Source: Aplidium turbinatum (lineage: Eukaryota; Chordata; Ascidiacea; Aplousobranchia; Polyclinidae). Taken from it: a stretch of DNA of 64,000 nucleotides. The translations under genes were made by a program, and so were the position numbers. Below are positions 58,942 to 64,000 of this stretch, piece by piece. Position 1 is the stretch's first letter. Each line of letters starts with the position of its first letter. Under the pieces are notes generated by a model, which saw only the letters and a program-made list of their open reading frames with translations, was not told where the DNA came from and made no database searches. The stretch is from positions 22,160,498 through 22,224,497 of the forward strand of contig OU964921.1 in NCBI GenBank assembly GCA_918807975.1, in the 5' to 3' direction.

Positions 58942-59094
58942 CTGAAAGTACCAAAAAATAATTTTTAACCAATGCAAAACCTCTCTTGTCGTCTCCAGCC
59001 ATTGCCATAGGTGACAAACGTCGTTGTAACCAATGATGACAACACAAGAATTTACTAAAAGGAGGCATATAATGGAGTTGATATCTGTTTTTCT

Positions 59095-60195
59095 AAAACA
59101 ATTAAAAAGTTCACTTTATACGCAACATTTTAACAGAAGTAGAAAGGGGTCCCAGTTTTCAACTGATATTATTAAGCAAGTTAAATGATTTCTCCGCAAT
59201 TACAACTGAAATTACAATGTCGCGCTAGTTTCTGTTACACGGTTGCCACCAGATACGAAGCCACATAAAGAAGTTTAAAGTTTCCGCAAAATTTTCCTTG
59301 AAATCACTTTGGCTATTGTATTTGTCGGGTAGCCTAAGTAGCAGTTGAGGGAACTATCCGACTTAGTGGTAACTCCAGCAACAGCTCAACCACTACTCTT
59401 GGTATGAGAGATACGGCAACGTCTTCTGGAAAACATCTCTTCTTTACTGAAGACGACCAAGGTAAACTACCTTCTGGTTGAACCACAAGAGATTTCTTTA
59501 CTTGCAAACAACTTGTTCAAATAATGATGGTATTTTAAATACAACCTAGGCAATAAGAGGCGTCCGCTCAATAAATCATTTGGAACTGAACTGAAAAAAA
59601 AAAATGATTTTAAGCAAAACAAATCAGCAGAGGTGGACATTGAAGGTACTGTGCTATCCGCTACTGGGGCTAAAGTAGCGCGCGCTACTGCTAATTCTCC
59701 GGCTAATTTTGTCTTAATTTGACACAGGAAGTACTTTGTGACATCAAAATGACCTAGCGAACGATATTATTCGTTTATACTGCCATTTCAACGTCGTTGT
59801 GCAAATTGATTGTTGCTCTTCATTCAAAAACACGAGCATTTCAAAATGCTAGTCTCAGAGTCCATCTCGCTTTGGCTTTAGCACGTCTTTATCAACGGAG
59901 AAAAGTCTCCACACCGCAGCACTGGAAGGCATGGGAGTGTTGCATTTATTGAAGAGACGTTTTAAATCGGCACTGGCAAAGCTCGATAGTATGCCTTGAC
60001 GAAGGGTTGTTGCAAGGCAAATTTAGTATGTGCTGAATTGGTGGAAAAACTTAGATAGGGCTATGAACTCGAACTATTGGAGTGGACAGACCGGCTTCAT
60101 GCTTAAGCCGCATACCGCAAGTCTAGTATTAAAAAAGCCGCAACACAAAAAATTATAAAAATGCAAATTGATTCACTCACAATGAAGCGCAAGCA
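59095..60195. other. Non-coding stretch, nothing recognised
   Basis: CACGGTTGCCAC near 59228 repeats the left end of the hAT at 39922 but has no partner. No coding motif. Confidence 0.35.
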
Positions 60196-60198
60196 TTG

Positions 60199-60930
60199 CA
60201 TCCGAGACAAATCAAGACTGGTCGGAAAACTAGCCTATACGAAATTGGTTCCAAAAAACAATTTTAAGAAAAAATAAAAGCAATGAATTTGTACCATCAG
60301 CTCACTTCAGGTTCAGTTTGTTTTTATTTCTGACCATCACAACGAAAAAAAAATATGCCAAACAAAGCAGAGACCTAGAAAAAGGTAGAAACGACAAAAC
60401 GCAACACATATAACGTGCATGATACCAAAGCAGGACAATCAGTTTAAACTATAATATCTCAGCAAAATTTTAAAAAATTGTACAAGAAAACGAAGAGAAA
60501 AAAAAGAAAAGTAATTTTAAAAAAAATGTAGCCTATGAGTAAAAAAAGAATTTAAAAATAACAAGACCAAATAGATAGTTGCTATGATGAACAACCTTGC
60601 TGCGTTAACAAAAGTGCTGATTGTCTCGAGGGGAACACTCTTGATGCGTTAAGCTCATCATCTCATCATGAAGAGCAAGGTAGGCAAAGAAAATCCCTAA
60701 AAGAAGTCCTTCCACGGGCAAAGCCAAACAATCATGCGTTGCATGATATGTCGCTGAAATTCGCCTGCTTTCTTCAGCGGGAATTGAATTCTTTTAAGTT
60801 TAAATTTTAACAACGTATCGATATGAACAAAACTTCGTTCAATATGAAAATCAGTAAAAATCACTCTACTACACTTGCAGCAAAATTGCCATTGTTGCTC
60901 ACTACTATATTTTGTCTAAAAAAAATTGTA
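60199..60930 (+). repeat. Dispersed hAT-related repeat, second copy
   Basis: The first bases (CCGAGACAAATCAAGACTGG) and the last 190 bases resemble the left part of the hAT at 34251. The middle (60300-60730) resembles 40510-41230, sharing CTGACCATCACAAC and TTGAGGGGAACACTCTTGAT-type words. Confidence 0.55.
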
Positions 60931-61289
60931 GACCTACGCCCTGCAGTCGTATAGAGTGCACATCTCATACGCGGTGTCTTTGGCGCTTCAACCACTGTAT
61001 AAAAATGTTGCCACATACATGCAGACTGCAGACTACTGCTTCATATCCACCACTGATGTTAGTGGCTGGGAAATCCTTGACCAGGTGATCGACATTTCAA
61101 ACGCTTGATTTGCAGTATAGGCATCTAGGGCTGTTGAAATTATCTCACCTATGTAGTGTTTGGGCAGTGTGGGTGTGTTTAATAATGATCCAGTTAGCTG
61201 TTACCCACCCACTCTAGTCCGTTTGTTGCATGAAATCCTGGAATAGCCGTTATTGGGTCGGTTCGTCGTATGAGCATCTGGTGGCGAGG

Positions 61290-61650
61290 GTCTATCATTT
61301 TACCACCCCAGATTCATGATTTTCTTGGACTACACTGGAAGGCTGCTAGAGAGTAGCTAGTCTTTCATCATTCAAAACACGCAGACGTTCCACTCGATTA
61401 GGCGGGCTGAAGGTTTTGCAGTCGTTGATGATGTGGTCTGCGGTCTATTCCTCAGCACAACACTCACAAAAGGAGAAGAGGCGATTCCCCATTGGTGCAT
61501 GGTTGAGCGAAAAAGCCCTACGCTCGTACAGAAACGGTCGAGGCGCACCAACGCCTGTCTTGGTAGTGTCAAGCCGGTGGGACGGGTGTCGGGATCGGGG
61601 ATTTGGAGGTTCTTTCATCTCACATGAGTGGAGTCTGGTGGTTCTTTTCA
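61290..61650 (-). pseudogene. LINE ORF2 C-terminal fragment, second copy
   Basis: The minus-strand readings (QALVRLDRFCTSVGLF, RSTMHQWGIASS) match the LINE fragment at 57205-57795. It is more degraded, with frame changes. Confidence 0.6.
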
Positions 61651-61775
61651 GAAATTCAGAATTTCATTTATTGTCCGCCCAATTAGCAGCAAAGATATCT
61701 TGTTTGTCAGCTTTGTTAAGCATAATTTGAGCGGCTGGCATGAATGGGTGTCTGATTCCAGTCGACGAGGGTGCT

Positions 61776-63234
61776 CGTTTAAGCAGTGGTGCCGTGGTGC
61801 CAAAGCTAGTTGAGGATTGGGGGGGGGGGGGGATAAATCAACATTTTATCAAATTTTAAACGATTTTAAACATTGGGGGATGCATATTTTTATACACAAT
61901 TTTAGTGGTACCGGTATTAAGATTATTAAACAATTACCAGACTTCGGCAAATTAGCTGCGAACAGCATAATAATATACAGACAAGAAATCATGGAGATAA
62001 AAGTGCTACCAGTGCTCTTGTGAATGACTGCTGCAAGATTAAGAAACAAGCAAAGAAAAATCGGTACCTCCAGCTGGATTTGAACTTATGACCTTCCAAT
62101 GAATACTTAGTTTTTCCAAAAAAATCAGAAGTTATACTTTTCTTCTTGTCTTCTCCTTCACTAGAATCACTACACTTAGTGCACTATAGGACAAAGTCAC
62201 TAGTCAGGAGACTGAAAACAATCGAAGCTACAGAAGAACATCTGCAAATTTATGACAAAATAATAACTTTCAAACACATCACAAGAACTTGTTACAAGCG
62301 AACATATTGCGTTTTACGATAGTGTGTATTGAAAACTCATTTGCAATGTCATTTATGCTGATGACATTAAGAATAGTTTGGTGAATGTTGCAAACAATGC
62401 TAGCATTCAACCTTTCCTGTCCTAAAGTATTTCTCAGCCAGGTTTTCAATCTACGAAGATTGGAAAACGACCTCTCACAAACAGCAGAGTTTACCGGGCA
62501 AACTAAGAGGATCTTTATCAGCTGGAGTTTTCGAGAATAGATAGGTTTTCCAACTAGGACAATGCCTGGTAAGCTCTTTTAGCATCGTACAGAGATTTTT
62601 TTCCTGTTGCCTTTCTAAATGAACTAATTTGATAATGATAACTCATCGATTGTCTATTAAGTTTTGGATAATTTTTGACCATTTGAGCAACTAAGCCGGT
62701 CTTGAAAATTTGTGCAAGTTCTTTATACTTTGCCGAATCGGAATTCAGGCTACTTTCAAACCGCTCGGTCAGTTCAGAGATAACTCTGTCCATGAACTGA
62801 TTGTAAAGTATTTTATAATGCTGTTGAGTGTCTGCAGTAGCTGCCATCGAGCCTCCACCCAATCTTTCAGGGACTCTTCTTTGCCGAGGTGCTTGCAAAG
62901 GCGTGATCAAATTAGCATCAAATTTTTCCGGAAGTGAAACTGCATTAAATACAATGAATCCCCTCATAAGCATTACTGCACTGACCTGGTCCAAGTACTG
63001 AATACCTTCAATGGTCCTTCATTGTCTAGTATGAAATCCAAGACAATTTAGAATTGTGATCAAACATTAATAAAAGAAAAACAACAGCAATTCGAAATGC
63101 TTGCAAACAACTAAATCAAAGTACAACTTCATAGCAAGTAATTTTTTTTTGATTTATTGGGGGGGGGGGTGCTGCCAAAATATTGAGGGGATATATCCCC
63201 CCATACCCCCTACTTCGGCACCACTGCGTTTAAG
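61776..63234. mobile_element. hAT element with perfect 8-bp target duplication
   Basis: The element is 61784-63226, flanked by CGTTTAAG on both sides. The left end CAGTGGTGCCGTGGTGCC pairs with the right end TTCGGCACCACTG. Long G runs lie near both ends. It keeps the C-terminal part of a transposase on the minus strand (62340-62994) and has lost the rest, so it is a deletion derivative. Confidence 0.85.
62340..62994 (-). pseudogene. hAT transposase C-terminal remnant
   Basis: The minus strand first reads RQRRVPERLGGGS and YNQFMDRVISELTERFESS, in a 146-codon frame ending at 62554. Then, in another frame, it reads the hAT dimerisation block VCPVNSAVCERSFSNLRRLK, TWLRNTLGQERLN. The block matches the usual hAT pattern (P..SA..ERSFS.LRR.K) closely. 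The DDE catalytic core is not present. The ZMYM/DUF4371-like branch is suggested from memory. Confidence 0.7.
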
Positions 63235-63799
63235 GGAGTAGAGACAAAGTGGAGAAGGTGGTTGGGCTCCAATGCCCAGGTCAGCACTTTACTTGTCTGA
63301 ACAGAGTTGAACTAATATAAACGGATGCAAAGTTAAAAGCGAAAGTTTGCTTGTCAAAACGAAAGTAAACCCAAAAAGTCAACATTGAAGCCAAGGACAA
63401 TGTTTGTTAAAGAACTTCCCACGCATCGACTTCCAGGAAATCTTTTTGACATAAATTAGTAGCCCGAAAATGTGTATGTTAATGCCTTTTCCATACCTAA
63501 TTCTAAGGAATTTTTATCACTGCGCATTTTCTTGGAAAATATTTGCATAACGTCATATGGCATGAAAACTACGAAATTGCAAACGTAAAAGCGCTTTTTC
63601 CGATTACCTCGCTCTTGGTTTTGCTTGCTTTGCATCACAGTTTCAGTTGGGCTACTGTGCAAAATTCAACTTTTTGTGAAAATGAGGAAAGGCGATCCGC
63701 AATCAGGTCGATTTTTAATAAGAAAAAGTAAAACAAATAAAAAATATTAAAATATACTTAATTTTTTTAAAGTCACGTAAAGCGCTTGGTTGGTTTATA
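63235..63799. other. Non-coding stretch, nothing recognised
   Basis: No motif-bearing frame or repeat end. Confidence 0.35.
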
Positions 63800-64000
63800 G
63801 GGTGCACGGTCGTTTGGTCGACAGACATTTGGTCGACAGGACGTTTGGTCGACAGGACGTTTGGTCGACAGGACGTTAGGTCGACAGAACGATTCATTTT
63901 TGGGTTAGGGTTAGGGTTAGAGTCAGGGTTAGATTAGGGTTATGGTTAGTTAACTAACCCTAACCCTAAAATAAATCGTTCTGTCGACCTAACGTCCTGT
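63800..64000. repeat. Fold-back of a 16-bp minisatellite and telomere-like repeats
   Basis: About five copies of TTGGTCGACAGGACGT lead into imperfect GGGTTA repeats (about 63902-63950). The sequence turns around at GGTTAGTTAACTAACC (centre 63951/63952) and runs back through CCCTAACCCTAAA and the reversed minisatellite to the window edge. The right arm continues outside the window. Confidence 0.8.

Noticed and set aside
63902-63970. A true chromosome end
   Set aside because: The repeats are few, imperfect and inverted, with other sequence continuing on both sides.

Overview
This window is eukaryotic, from an animal genome, most likely a marine invertebrate. The exact group cannot be fixed from the sequence alone. 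Supporting signs are GT-AG split exons, AATAAA polyadenylation signals, LINE, SINE, Penelope, hAT and mariner remnants, Ty3/Gypsy and BEL/Pao LTR elements, and a short TAGGCCTA/TAGGCTA-like word scattered through the old non-coding DNA. No operons, ribosome-binding sites, CRISPR arrays or rRNA genes were seen. Most long open frames belong to mobile elements.

Layout. (1) 1-1047 and 23758-24843 hold the only convincing host exons. A plus-strand last exon (61-170) converges on the 3' end of a minus-strand coiled-coil gene. Four phase-compatible exons of the latter are visible: 24752-24843, 23758-23810, 953-1047 and 683-791. (2) Its 22.7-kb intron is filled by the main discovery, a head-to-tail array of BEL/Pao-type LTR elements at 1156-22633. 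It has five 582-bp LTRs alternating with four 4642-bp internal regions, an exact period of 5224 bp, and one 5-bp target duplication (GTTAT) around the whole array. (3) 25.35-26.17 kb holds a tRNA-derived SINE beside a Penelope-like remnant. (4) 26800-32167 is a young Ty3/Gypsy element with 250-bp LTRs and a GAATC duplication. The 15 bases after its 5' LTR are the exact reverse complement of a stretch inside that LTR, the layout expected of Tf1-type self-priming. (5) 32.4-41.6 kb is a run of hAT-type DNA transposons, several nested and most with exact or near-exact 8-bp target duplications, plus LINE and mariner remnants. (6) 45041-50741 is a larger hAT-like element, with a duplicated terminus, that contains a second hAT (45808-48491), which in turn contains an old Gypsy fragment. 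(7) 51.7-63.3 kb carries a small hAT MITE, two LINE families, a degraded transposon-protein segment, dispersed repeats and a hAT with transposase remnants. (8) The right edge is a fold-back structure of a 16-bp minisatellite and telomere-like TTAGGG repeats.

There is no shared pathway here. The window is an insertion-dominated region around the 3' ends of two convergent host genes. The BEL/Pao array looks very recent, since its outer LTRs differ at two positions by eye. Its form is best explained by repeated unequal exchange between LTRs after a single integration.
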